Assembly (NCBI RefSeq): GCF_900176645.1
Contig: NZ_FXAN01000062.1
Span: forward strand, 1-48,636
DNA length: 48,636 bases
Direction: 5' to 3'
From: Burkholderia singularis
GTDB taxonomy: Bacteria > Pseudomonadota > Gammaproteobacteria > Burkholderiales > Burkholderiaceae
Each line of letters begins with the position of its first letter. Within the stretch, counting starts at the first letter, position 1. Made by a program: the position numbers and the translations under genes. The notes beneath the pieces are model-generated. The model was not told the origin of the DNA and made no database searches. It saw only the letters and a program-made list of their open reading frames with translations. Shown piece after piece: positions 18,601 through 26,002 of this stretch.

Positions 18601-19904
18601 CGCAGGAAGGCGTGAGCGCCGCGCTCGACATGCGCGAACTCGACGCCGACGCGTGGCTCGCGTTCGCGCAGTCGCTGCGCGCGCCGGCGGCCGCGCCAGA
18701 GCCGGCAATGCAGGCGCGGCCGCCCGCCATCGATCTCGCGAGCTTCGCGCCGAAGCGCTTCGCGTTCCACCTCGATACGCTGAAGCTGCTCAAGCGCAAT
18801 TGGGAAAACGTGATCGTCGGCGCATCGCACGTCGATGAGCTATGGCAGGCCAATATCGCATCGAATCAGGTATCCGGCTATCTGTCGTGGGCGCCGGGCG
18901 GCGGCCCGACGGGCGCGGGCGTGCTGAGCGCGCGGCTCGCGAAACTCGTGATCCCGGATAGCGCCGAGCACGATCTCGTCGGCCGCGCGATTGACCTGCC
19001 CACGCCGGCGAACCGCGCGATGCCCGCGATCGACGTCATCGTCGACCAGGTGGTGGCGCACGGCCACGACATTGGACGGCTCGAAGTCGACGCGCGCAAC
19101 GTCGACGAAAACGGCATCCCGGTCTGGCAGCTCGACAAGCTCGAACTCAAGAACCCGGCCGCGAAGCTCACCGCAACGGCGAACTGGCGCACGTCGCGCC
19201 GCTCGCTCGCGCGCGGCGTGGACGAAGACGACGCGCCACGCCGCACGGTGTTCGACTTCACGCTCGCGATCGACGACGCGGGCGAGCTGCTCGAGCGCGT
19301 CGGCCTGCCGCGCACCGTGAAGAACGGGCGCGGCACGCTGTCGGGCAAAGTCGGCTGGCGCGGCGGCCCCACGTCGATCGACTATCCGACGCTCGGCGGC
19401 CACCTGTCGCTCGATCTCGAGCACGGCCAGATCCTGAAGGTCGATCCGGGCGCGGCGAAGCTGCTCGGCGTGCTGAGCCTGCAAGGCCTCGCGCGCTTCC
19501 TGACGCTCGACTTTCGCGACGTCATCGGCAAGGGGCTGCCGTTCGAGAAAATCACCGGCACCGGGCAGATCGCCAACGGCATCGCGCGCACGCAGGATTT
19601 CCAGATGACGGCGGCACCCGCGAAGGTCACGGTGAAAGGCTCGGTCGATCTCGCGAACGAAACGCAGCAACTCGACGCGCACGTCGCGCCGAAGATCAGC
19701 GCGAGCGCGGCGGCGATCGGCGCGGCCATCGTCAACCCGCTGCTCGGCCTCGGCGTGCTGGCCGCGAACCTCGCGCTGTCGGAGACGCTCGCGCACGCGT
19801 TCGCGATCGACTATGCGATCACCGGCTCGTGGGCGCATCCGCACATCGAGCGCACGCGCGGCGAACGGGTTAAGATGGACGACACGCCCGAAGCCCGCCG
19901 TTGA
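15693..19904 (+). CDS. YhdP-family AsmA-like envelope protein
   Basis: 1403-residue protein with one N-terminal membrane segment (about residues 27-52, VFKGVLAIAIAVYFIAAALF then GLRYLLL) and a very long periplasmic part made of repeated beta-rich segments, as in the YhdP/TamB/AsmA-like family. The start of the mature part (PRIDEFRPRIESFVSEKLHAELRIGRLAPHWSGMQPGVDITSLTIRD) and the end (LLGLGVLAANLALSETLAHAFAIDYAITGSW) fit the YhdP (DUF3971) family. In Escherichia coli YhdP is one of the bridge proteins moving phospholipid to the outer membrane. It heads a plus-strand run with the nitrilase-family gene and tldD, resembling the yhdP-tldD linkage of E. coli. Confidence 0.9.
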   Translation: MSDRQDSASTPVAGPPQHDHPVLRRVFKGVLAIAIAVYFIAAALFLGLRYLLLPRIDEFRPRIESFVSEKLHAELRIGRLAPHWSGMQPGVDITSLTIRDRHGKLALSVPHASAALSWRSLAQLAPTLSSLVVDAPDLLAERSADGTLFIAGVAVPTTTKTHADDTFSAWLLKQEAIVLRGGTLRWRDAQHDAPELALNGIRIAVLNDGLIHRLALQAPANGTLLRGPLDFRARFTHKPLAPVGKPSNWTGDAYLSTGPVDLPTLSRYADIRLTAYAGLIDNKIWARFGNGHLQTASGELHGYDVALRVRPTQPRLDIPIARFGWDLAIDPKRDYTLHLSRLHAELSQPALPDGTPLSRALSLHTLSARYRVPNVDEGQLLSVSGDRVDFGILSEFVRGLPLPARLRNELVRFDPRGLVANYALEVERAKPETAALVDQERQSGTAPIIRYRFQGDLQGISIEAQEPPPGLSAHGHPRVGIPGVENLWGHVDANEQGGSVSVDCVDAAVTVPGVFDDPRLTFDRLRGRASWTVTPAAAGGQHAQVDVAVPELRVENADAAISVAGRYANPGHGRGSLDLTANFERAAIAHIARYLPTSLSENLRQYLGHALQAGQINKGATIVAKGPLDEFPYEHDPNAGVFHIVAPFSGGRFEPTPQPPRVLQNGTPNVWPAFDGIDGRFELKQNKLRVDIARARYKGFALTGATGRIDDLGNPARSPLVIEGRGRGPLADLLDYANHSALAGITGHLGERVRAQGPATLALKLDIPQHVSHPHVGVEGTLGFDGNTLEADGVPSLSQLRGNVRFTQRTASVDGLTARFAGGELRARGSLAENGRYAFDIDGRASVDTARGMNLNLRGAAAAALERVVGEAPYRLAVRGAKGGLPEIDARSDLTGIALNFPAPLAKPAGTPMPLHFTFAPEPQPGGQTLERASFTLGPIAAAYLLDVKPGSAIRAVRGTLGMNRMPDMPQEGVSAALDMRELDADAWLAFAQSLRAPAAAPEPAMQARPPAIDLASFAPKRFAFHLDTLKLLKRNWENVIVGASHVDELWQANIASNQVSGYLSWAPGGGPTGAGVLSARLAKLVIPDSAEHDLVGRAIDLPTPANRAMPAIDVIVDQVVAHGHDIGRLEVDARNVDENGIPVWQLDKLELKNPAAKLTATANWRTSRRSLARGVDEDDAPRRTVFDFTLAIDDAGELLERVGLPRTVKNGRGTLSGKVGWRGGPTSIDYPTLGGHLSLDLEHGQILKVDPGAAKLLGVLSLQGLARFLTLDFRDVIGKGLPFEKITGTGQIANGIARTQDFQMTAAPAKVTVKGSVDLANETQQLDAHVAPKISASAAAIGAAIVNPLLGLGVLAANLALSETLAHAFAIDYAITGSWAHPHIERTRGERVKMDDTPEARR

Positions 19905-19965
19905 TGTACGCGATAGGCGCGCTGGCGTCCCGGCTCGCACCCTATTTTGTGCCGCTGAATTCACC

Positions 19966-20793
19966 ATGACCGACAGCCATTCGTCCAACAAGCCGTTTCG
20001 CGTCGCCGCGCTGCAGATGGTCAGCACGCCCGATCCGGCGCGCAATCAGGCCGACGCCGGCCGGCTGATCGCCAGTGCGGCCGCGGCGGGCGCGCAGCTC
20101 GTGCTGCTGCCCGAATATTTCTGCCTGATGGGCATGCGCGACACCGACAAGCTCGCGCATGCCGAGCCTTACGGCGACGGCCCGTTGCAGCGCTTTCTCG
20201 CCGATGCCGCGCGCGAACACGGCGTCTGGGTGATCGGCGGCACGCTGCCGCTGAAAGCGCCCGAGCCCGCGCGCGTGCTGAACACGACGCTCGTGTTCGA
20301 TCCGCAGGGCCGCGAAACGGCCCGCTACGACAAGATCCATCTGTTCAGTTTCGACAAAGGCAACGAATCGTTCGACGAAGCGCGCACGATCCGCCCCGGC
20401 AGCGCGGTGCGCACATTCGATGCGCCGTTTGGCCGGGTCGGGCTGTCGGTCTGTTACGATCTGCGCTTCCCGGAGCTTTACCGGCAAATGGGCGATTGCG
20501 CGCTGATCGTCGTGCCGTCGGCATTCACGTACACCACGGGCCGCGCGCACTGGGAGACGCTGCTGCGCGCCCGCGCGGTCGAGAACCAATGCTATGTGCT
20601 TGCCGCCGCGCAAGGCGGCGTGCATGAAAATGGCCGCCGCACATGGGGCCATAGCATGCTGATCGATCCATGGGGCGAGATCGTCGCGGTGCGCGACGAA
20701 GGCGCGGGCGTCGTCGCGGGCGACGTCGATCCGGCGCGGATCGCCGAGGTGCGGCAAAGCCTGCCCGCGTGGCGGCACCGGGTGCTTGCGTAA
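19966..20793 (+). CDS. Nitrilase-superfamily carbon-nitrogen hydrolase
   Basis: 275-residue amidase of the Nit branch. Catalytic triad residues are visible: E50 (LVLLPEYFCLMG), K123 (YDKIHLFSFD) and C163 (VGLSVCYDLRFPELYR). The start at 19966 (MTDSHSSNKPFRVAALQMV) is chosen over the longer frame, which overlaps yhdP. The sequence is of the Nit1/Nit2 type (NESFDEARTI, GRAHWETLLRARAVENQCYVLAAAQGG), so deaminated glutathione amidase or omega-amidase activity is the best guess; the exact substrate cannot be read from the sequence. Confidence 0.9.
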   Translation: MTDSHSSNKPFRVAALQMVSTPDPARNQADAGRLIASAAAAGAQLVLLPEYFCLMGMRDTDKLAHAEPYGDGPLQRFLADAAREHGVWVIGGTLPLKAPEPARVLNTTLVFDPQGRETARYDKIHLFSFDKGNESFDEARTIRPGSAVRTFDAPFGRVGLSVCYDLRFPELYRQMGDCALIVVPSAFTYTTGRAHWETLLRARAVENQCYVLAAAQGGVHENGRRTWGHSMLIDPWGEIVAVRDEGAGVVAGDVDPARIAEVRQSLPAWRHRVLA

Positions 20794-20886
20794 GCGGCTG
20801 CAACCGGTGAAAAGCCGCCGCGCCCGCTCATTCATAACCGAAAACGTCCGACAACCGTTTCAGATTCCGACAATCCCCGAATCCGC

Positions 20887-22356
20887 ATGAACATCATCGA
20901 ACCTGGCATCCGCAATCTCGCGCTCGCGAAGGACACCCTGCTCACGCCGTATGGCCTCGACGAAGCGCTGCTCACGCGCACGCTCGCCGATATCTTCACG
21001 CACCGTGTCGACTATGCGGACCTGTATTTTCAGGCGACCCGCAGCGAAGCGTGGAGCCTCGAGGAAGGCATCGTCAAATCGGGCAGCTTCAGTATCGACC
21101 AGGGCGTCGGCGTGCGCGCGGTCGCGGGCGAGCGCACCGCGTTCGCCTACTCGGACGACCTGTCGCCGGACGCGATCGGCCAGGCGGCCGCCGCGACGAA
21201 GGCAATCGCCGCGGCAGGCGGCGGCAAGCGCAAGATTCGCGCGGCCGCGTCGCTCACGGGTGTCTCGGGCCGCGACCTGTATCTGCCCGCCGACCCGCTC
21301 GCGTCGCTCGACGCGACCGCGAAAGTGAAGCTGCTCGAGCGTGTCGAGCAAATGGCGCGCAGCCGCGACCCGCGCATCAAGCAGGTAATGGCGGGCCTCG
21401 CGGGCGAATACGACGTCGTGCTCGTCGCGCGCAGCGACGGCGCGCTTGCCGCCGACATCCGCCCGCTCGTGCGGGTGTCCGTCACCGTGATCGCCGAGCA
21501 CAACGGCCGCCGCGAGATCGGCACGGGCGGCGGCGGCGGCCGCTTCGACTACGGCTATTTCACCGACGACGTGCTCGCCCGCTACGTCGACGATGCGGTG
21601 CACGCCGCACTTGTGAATCTCGACGCGCGCCCCGCGCCCGCCGGCGCGATGACCGTCGTGCTCGGCCCCGGCTGGCCCGGCGTGCTGCTGCACGAGGCGA
21701 TCGGCCACGGCCTGGAGGGCGACTTCAACCGCAAGGGTTCGTCGGCGTTCGCCGGCCGCATCGGCGAGCAGGTCGCGGCGAAGGGCGTGACGGTCGTCGA
21801 CGACGGCACGCTGCCGAACCGCCGCGGCTCGCTGAACATCGACGACGAAGGCAACCCCACGCAGTGCACGACGCTGATCGAGGACGGCATCCTGAAGGGC
21901 TACATCCAGGACACGCTGAACGCGCGCCTAATGAAAATGCCCGTCACCGGCAATGCGCGGCGCGAATCGTATGCGGCGCTGCCGATGCCGCGCATGACGA
22001 ACACCTACATGCTCAACGGCGACAAAGATCCGCAGGAGATCATCGCGTCGGTCAAGCATGGGCTGTACGCGGTGAATTTCGGCGGCGGCCAGGTCGACAT
22101 CACGAACGGCAAGTTCGTGTTCTCCGCATCCGAGGCGTACATGATCGAGAACGGCAAGATCACGTATCCGGTAAAAGGCGCGACGCTGATCGGCAGCGGC
22201 CCGGAATCGCTGAAATACGTGAGCATGATCGGCAACGACATGAAGCTCGATACCGGCGTGGGCGTCTGCGGCAAGGAAGGCCAGAGCGTGCCCGTCGGCG
22301 TCGGCCAGCCGACGCTGCGTCTCGATAACATGACGGTGGGCGGCACCGCGTCGTAA
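20887..22356 (+). CDS. tldD: Metalloprotease TldD
   Basis: 489-residue zinc protease of the TldD/PmbA family, which in E. coli matures microcin B17 and degrades CcdA together with TldE/PmbA. The zinc-binding HEAIGH lies at 269-274 ([17 protein letters not shown]), with the following [28 protein letters not shown] segment typical of TldD. The C-terminus ([17 protein letters not shown]) is the standard ending. Last gene of the yhdP-nit-tldD run. Partner tldE is not in the window. Confidence 0.95.
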   Translation: MNIIEPGIRNLALAKDTLLTPYGLDEALLTRTLADIFTHRVDYADLYFQATRSEAWSLEEGIVKSGSFSIDQGVGVRAVAGERTAFAYSDDLSPDAIGQAAAATKAIAAAGGGKRKIRAAASLTGVSGRDLYLPADPLASLDATAKVKLLERVEQMARSRDPRIKQVMAGLAGEYDVVLVARSDGALAADIRPLVRVSVTVIAEHNGRREIGTGGGGGRFDYGYFTDDVLARYVDDAVHAALVNLDARPAPAGAMTVVLGPGWPGVLLHEAIGHGLEGDFNRKGSSAFAGRIGEQVAAKGVTVVDDGTLPNRRGSLNIDDEGNPTQCTTLIEDGILKGYIQDTLNARLMKMPVTGNARRESYAALPMPRMTNTYMLNGDKDPQEIIASVKHGLYAVNFGGGQVDITNGKFVFSASEAYMIENGKITYPVKGATLIGSGPESLKYVSMIGNDMKLDTGVGVCGKEGQSVPVGVGQPTLRLDNMTVGGTAS

Positions 22357-22440
22357 TGCGGCGTTGCCGCATCGGCGCGCGGACAATTCGCACGAATGCA
22401 GGGCAGCGCGCGGATTGTCCGCATTTTTGACGGCGCGGGA

Positions 22441-22469
22441 TTGCCAGTCGCGTTGCGACCGGGTATAAA
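22441..22469 (+). promoter_or_regulatory. Sigma-70 promoter of the aroG-like gene
   Basis: TTGCCA (22441-22446) and TATAAA (22464-22469) with a 17-base spacer. Transcription would start near 22476, about 45 bases before the leader peptide ATG and about 270 bases before the DAHP synthase gene, leaving room for the attenuator. Confidence 0.7.
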
Positions 22470-22520
22470 TCGTCTATCGCTTATTTCGCGCTTGTCTCGT
22501 TACAGCACCGCACATTCGCC

Positions 22521-22586
22521 ATGTCCGCCAAGTTTTATTTTTACTTTTTTTGGTATCTCAGGCCGCTGGCGGATCGAGAGGGGTGA
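22521..22586 (+). CDS. Aromatic-rich leader peptide upstream of aroG
   Basis: A 21-codon frame starting MSAKFYFYFFWYLRP and ending at TGA 22584-22586. Codons 5-12 (22533-22556) are eight consecutive aromatic codons: Phe, Tyr, Phe, Tyr, Phe, Phe, Trp, Tyr. It lies between a good promoter and an intrinsic terminator, in front of the first enzyme of aromatic amino acid synthesis, which is the layout of a translation-coupled attenuator. No clear Shine-Dalgarno is visible before the ATG, which is the main weakness. No other function is proposed for the peptide. Confidence 0.8.
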   Translation: MSAKFYFYFFWYLRPLADREG

Positions 22587-22646
22587 TGGCGCACGAAGCG
22601 CAACCGAAATTCCGAAAAACCGCCGGCGAACCCGGCGGTTTTTTTT
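22523..22646 (+). promoter_or_regulatory. Transcription attenuator (alternative hairpins 1:2, 2:3, 3:4)
   Basis: Four segments can be paired by eye. Segment 1 (22523-22530, GTCCGCCA) pairs with segment 2 (22567-22574, TGGCGGAT). Segment 2 (22566-22572, CTGGCGG) also pairs with segment 3 (22620-22626, CCGCCGG) using one G-U. Segment 3 pairs perfectly with segment 4 (22632-22638, CCGGCGG) to make the terminator. A ribosome stalled on the aromatic codons would cover segment 1 and free segment 2 to sequester segment 3. A ribosome reaching the stop codon would cover segment 2 and let the terminator form. This is the trp/phe-type logic. Confidence 0.75.
22620..22646 (+). terminator. Intrinsic terminator in the aroG leader
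   Basis: Perfect 7-bp GC stem (22620-22626 / 22632-22638), five-base loop and eight T residues (22639-22646), preceded by five A residues that can extend the stem. It lies 98 bases before the DAHP synthase ATG and after the leader peptide, so it acts inside the operon leader; it could also end tldD transcripts. Confidence 0.88.
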
Positions 22647-22744
22647 CGCCCCGCCGCTTTCCCGTATCCGATTTGACGCATTGATTTGACTCGCGAGCCG
22701 CACCAGCCTGCACCGGGCGGCGCCTAGAACTGGAGAACCCAAGC

Positions 22745-23818
22745 ATGCCCCCGCACAATACCGACGACGTCCGCATCCGAGAGCTGAAAGAGCTGATTCC
22801 GCCCGCGCACCTGATCCGCGAATTCGCACTCGGGGAAGCCGTGTCGGAACTCATCTACAACGCTCGCCAAGCGATGCACCGGATTCTGCACGGAATGGAC
22901 GATCGCCTGATCGTCGTCATCGGCCCGTGTTCGATCCACGATACGAAAGCGGCGCTCGAATACGCGAACCGGCTCGTCGGCGAGCGCGAACGCTTCAAGA
23001 ACGAACTCGAGATCGTGATGCGCGTGTACTTCGAGAAGCCGCGCACGACGGTCGGCTGGAAGGGGCTCATCAACGATCCGCATCTCGACAACAGCTTCAA
23101 GATCAACGACGGCCTGCGTATCGCGCGCGAGCTGCTGCTTCAGATCAACGCACTCGGCCTGCCGGCCGGCACCGAATACCTCGACATGATCAGTCCGCAA
23201 TACATCGCCGATCTGGTCTCGTGGGGCGCGATCGGCGCGCGCACGACCGAGTCGCAGGTGCACCGCGAACTCGCATCGGGACTGTCGTGCCCGGTGGGCT
23301 TCAAGAACGGCACCGACGGCAACGTGAAGATCGCGGTCGACGCGATCAAGGCCGCGTCGCAGCCGCACCATTTCCTGTCGGTGACGAAGGGCGGCCATTC
23401 GGCGATCGTGTCGACGGCCGGCAACGAGGACTGCCACGTGATCCTGCGCGGCGGCAAAACGCCGAACTACGACGCCGACAGCGTGAACGCCGCGTGCACG
23501 GACATCGGCCGCGCCGGTCTCGCCGCGCGCCTGATGATCGATGCGAGCCATGCGAACAGTTCGAAGAAGCACGAGAATCAGATTCCGGTATGCGCGGACA
23601 TCGGCCGCCAGCTCGCCGCGGGTGACGAGCGGATCGTCGGCGTGATGGTCGAATCGCACCTCGTCGAGGGGCGGCAGGATCTGAAGGAAGGCTGCGCGCT
23701 CACCTACGGCCAAAGCATCACCGATGCATGCATCAACTGGGACGACAGCGTGAAGGTGCTCGAAGGGCTCGCCGCGGCGGTAAAGGCGCGGCGAGTGGCG
23801 CGCGGCAGTGGAAACTGA
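22745..23818 (+). CDS. aroG: 3-deoxy-7-phosphoheptulonate (DAHP) synthase, class I
   Basis: 357-residue enzyme condensing phosphoenolpyruvate and erythrose 4-phosphate, the entry step of the shikimate pathway. The class I AroFGH signatures are clear: MDDRLIVVIGPCSIHDTKAALEYANRL, MRVYFEKPRTTVGWKGLINDP, PQYIADLVSWGAIGARTTESQVHRELASGLSCPVGFKNGTDG, and LMIDASHANSSKKHENQ near the metal site. Ribosome-binding GGAG lies about 10 bases before the ATG. Which aromatic end product inhibits it cannot be told from sequence by eye; the symbol denotes the family. Expression should respond to aromatic aminoacyl-tRNA supply through the upstream attenuator. Confidence 0.95.
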   Translation: MPPHNTDDVRIRELKELIPPAHLIREFALGEAVSELIYNARQAMHRILHGMDDRLIVVIGPCSIHDTKAALEYANRLVGERERFKNELEIVMRVYFEKPRTTVGWKGLINDPHLDNSFKINDGLRIARELLLQINALGLPAGTEYLDMISPQYIADLVSWGAIGARTTESQVHRELASGLSCPVGFKNGTDGNVKIAVDAIKAASQPHHFLSVTKGGHSAIVSTAGNEDCHVILRGGKTPNYDADSVNAACTDIGRAGLAARLMIDASHANSSKKHENQIPVCADIGRQLAAGDERIVGVMVESHLVEGRQDLKEGCALTYGQSITDACINWDDSVKVLEGLAAAVKARRVARGSGN

Positions 23819-23849
23819 CCGCGCCGCGAGCCGGCCCGGCGCGCACGAC

Positions 23850-23890
23850 GCCGGGCTTGTCCTGCCCGGCTCAGGGCAAGCCGGGCTTTT
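23850..23890 (+). terminator. Intrinsic terminator after aroG
   Basis: Long imperfect inverted repeat (23850-23864 with 23872-23886, one mismatch and one G-U) followed by TTTT, placed between the convergent aroG and hmp genes. The T-run is short but the stem is very strong. Confidence 0.65.
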
Positions 23891-23927
23891 GCGGCTTGGC
23901 GTTGACCGGCAATCGGCCGTCAGCGTG

Positions 23928-25136
23928 TCACGAAAGCACGCCTGAGCCGAAGATTTCCGTATGCACGCGCTGCGGCGCGACGCCGAGCGCGACGAGCGCG
24001 TCGCACTGCGCCTTCATGAACGCCACCGGGCCGCATACGTAGTAGTCGGCATCCGGCGCGAGCGCATATTGCGCAATGCGCTCCGGCGTGAGCCGCCCCT
24101 GCACATCATGATCGACGCCCGCGCGATCGTCAGGGCCGACCTGCTCGTAGAGCACCGTGCGCTTGACGTTCGCATGCTCACGCGCCACGTCGTTCAGCCA
24201 ATCGCGGAACGCATGCACCGCGCCCGAGCGGCATGCGTGAATGAAGCGGATGTCGCGCGGGCTGCCATCGGCAATCAACGTCGACGCCATCGACACCATC
24301 GGCGTGATGCCGACGCCGCCCGAGATCAGCACGACCGGCGTGCCGGCCTCGCGCTTGAGCGTGAAATCGCCCATCGGCGCGGTGACCTCGACGGTCGCGC
24401 CCTCCTCGACGCCGTCATGCAGCAGCGTCGAGACCTTGCCGGCCGGCACGGCATCTGCGTGGCCGGCCTCGCGCTTGACCGAGATGCGCAGCCATTTGCC
24501 GTGCGGCGCATCGGACAAGCTGTACTGGCGCGGCTGATCCACCCCGAGATCGCCGACGAAACGCTTCACCGTCACGTACTGGCCCGGCTCGAACGACGGC
24601 GCCGCGCCGCCGTCGGCGGGCGTCAGATAGAACGACGTGATCTCGTCGCTTTCGCGCACCTTGCGCACCACCCGGAACGGCCGAAAGCCGCTCCACGCCG
24701 CGCCCGCGTACAGATTCGCCTCCGCGCCGATCAGGATCTGCGCGAGCTGGCCGTATGCGACGCGCCATGCTTCGAGCGTGTCAGCATCGACCGCGTCGCC
24801 GAGCACTTCGACGATCGACGCGAGCAGGTTCTCGCCGACGATCGGATACTGCTCCGGCCGGATGTTCAGGCTCGCGTGCTTGTTCGCGATCCGCGACACC
24901 GCGCCGCTCAGCGCGCCGAGATCGTCGATGTGCGCCGCATACGCGTAGACCGCTTTCGCGAGCGTCTCGGGCTGGTTGCCGGTTTTCTGATGAGTCTGGT
25001 TGAACACATGCTTCAACTCCGGATGGCGCCCGAACATCCGGCTGTAGAAGTGTTTGGTGATCGTCACGCCGTGTTGCGCGAGAACCGGAGCGGTCGCTTT
25101 CACACGCGCCATTTGATCAGCGGTGAGTTGTGTCAT
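23928..25136 (-). CDS. hmp: Flavohemoglobin (nitric oxide dioxygenase)
   Basis: 402-residue protein that converts NO to nitrate using O2 and NADH. The start is at 25136 (MTQLTADQMARVKATAPVLAQHG), preceded by GGGAGA. The globin domain (about 1-138) has the distal Tyr (HFYSRMF, Y31) and proximal His (IANKHASL, H87). The FAD domain carries RQYSLSDAP and the NAD domain GGVGITPMVSM, ending with the usual VHTEIFGSG. An NsrR-like palindrome overlaps the region just upstream of the start, consistent with induction by nitrosative stress. Confidence 0.97.
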   Translation of the reverse strand: MTQLTADQMARVKATAPVLAQHGVTITKHFYSRMFGRHPELKHVFNQTHQKTGNQPETLAKAVYAYAAHIDDLGALSGAVSRIANKHASLNIRPEQYPIVGENLLASIVEVLGDAVDADTLEAWRVAYGQLAQILIGAEANLYAGAAWSGFRPFRVVRKVRESDEITSFYLTPADGGAAPSFEPGQYVTVKRFVGDLGVDQPRQYSLSDAPHGKWLRISVKREAGHADAVPAGKVSTLLHDGVEEGATVEVTAPMGDFTLKREAGTPVVLISGGVGITPMVSMASTLIADGSPRDIRFIHACRSGAVHAFRDWLNDVAREHANVKRTVLYEQVGPDDRAGVDHDVQGRLTPERIAQYALAPDADYYVCGPVAFMKAQCDALVALGVAPQRVHTEIFGSGVLS

Positions 25137-25154
25137 CGAAGTGTTCTCCCTAAA

Positions 25155-25177
25155 AAGATGCTTTAAATTTACATTTT
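25155..25177 (-). promoter_or_regulatory. NsrR-like operator upstream of hmp
   Basis: AAGATGCTTTAA at 25155 onward with the mirrored TTACATTTT gives an imperfect 23-bp dyad resembling the NsrR consensus (AAGATGCATTT and its mirror); about 17 of 22 informative positions agree by eye. It begins 18 bases upstream of the hmp ATG. NsrR repression of hmp is well established in other proteobacteria; that it applies here is inference. Confidence 0.5.
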
Positions 25178-25274
25178 TAAAGGCGCGACATCGACGGTCA
25201 AATTGTCGCACTGCAATATAACACCATTGATCGGAAGATTGAGCGATGCTCGCGGCGGCTTCGTGCCGCCGCGC

Positions 25275-25826
25275 TCACTGGGCGCGCGTGCGGTCCCACA
25301 ACACGTCGGCGCCGCCCGCCGCGCGGTTCAGCACGCGCGCCAGCACGAACAGCAGATCCGACAAGCGGTTCACGTAACGGCACGGCGCGGCGCCAAGCGC
25401 CTCATGCGCGCCGAGTGCGACGATGGAGCGCTCCGCGCGCCGGCACACCGTCCGGCACACGTGCGCGAGCGCCGCGCTGCGCGCGCCGCCCGGCAGGATG
25501 AACTCCTTGAGCGGCGGCAGTTGCGCGTTGTAATGCGCAAGCCACGCGTCGATGCGCGCGAGATGCACATCGGTGATCGCCGTGTGCCCAGGTATGCACA
25601 GCTCGCCGCCCAGATCGAACAGATCGTGCTGGATCGACGCGAGCGCCGCGCGGATCTCATCCGGCAGCGGCTCGGCAAGCAGCATGCCCAGGTGCGAGTT
25701 CAATTCGTCGACGTCGCCGATCGCCGCGATCCGCGCGCCGTCCTTGCGCACGCGGCTGCCGTCGCCGAGGCCCGTCGTGCCGTCGTCGCCCGTGCGCGTC
25801 GCGATCTTGCTCAAGCGGTTACCCAT
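25275..25826 (-). CDS. Cob(I)alamin adenosyltransferase, PduO type
   Basis: 183-residue ATP:corrinoid adenosyltransferase that makes coenzyme B12 from cobalamin. The start at 25826 (MGNRLSKIATRTGDDGTTGLGDGSRVRKDG) contains the ATP-binding TRTGDDGTTGLGDG signature; GDVDELNSHLGML and the late RAERSIVALG and YVNRLSDLLFVLARVLN are also typical of the PduO/MMAB family. An in-frame ATG four codons upstream is an alternative start. Stand-alone gene on the minus strand between hmp and the divergent FAD-oxidase gene; no B12 riboswitch was noticed. Confidence 0.93.
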   Translation of the reverse strand: MGNRLSKIATRTGDDGTTGLGDGSRVRKDGARIAAIGDVDELNSHLGMLLAEPLPDEIRAALASIQHDLFDLGGELCIPGHTAITDVHLARIDAWLAHYNAQLPPLKEFILPGGARSAALAHVCRTVCRRAERSIVALGAHEALGAAPCRYVNRLSDLLFVLARVLNRAAGGADVLWDRTRAQ

Positions 25827-26002
25827 GCATATCTCCATGATCCGCGGCGGTCCGCGCCGCGTCGGTGAAATCCCTATTATCGCAGCCGCGCTCGCGGCGG
25901 GACGCGCGCTTTCGAGCGTAGAATGATCCGGCCGCCCCAACCTGCCTCACCGCGGACTCGACGAAACGTCGATACAACAAACAACTCGCACCGGAGACGC
26001 AT

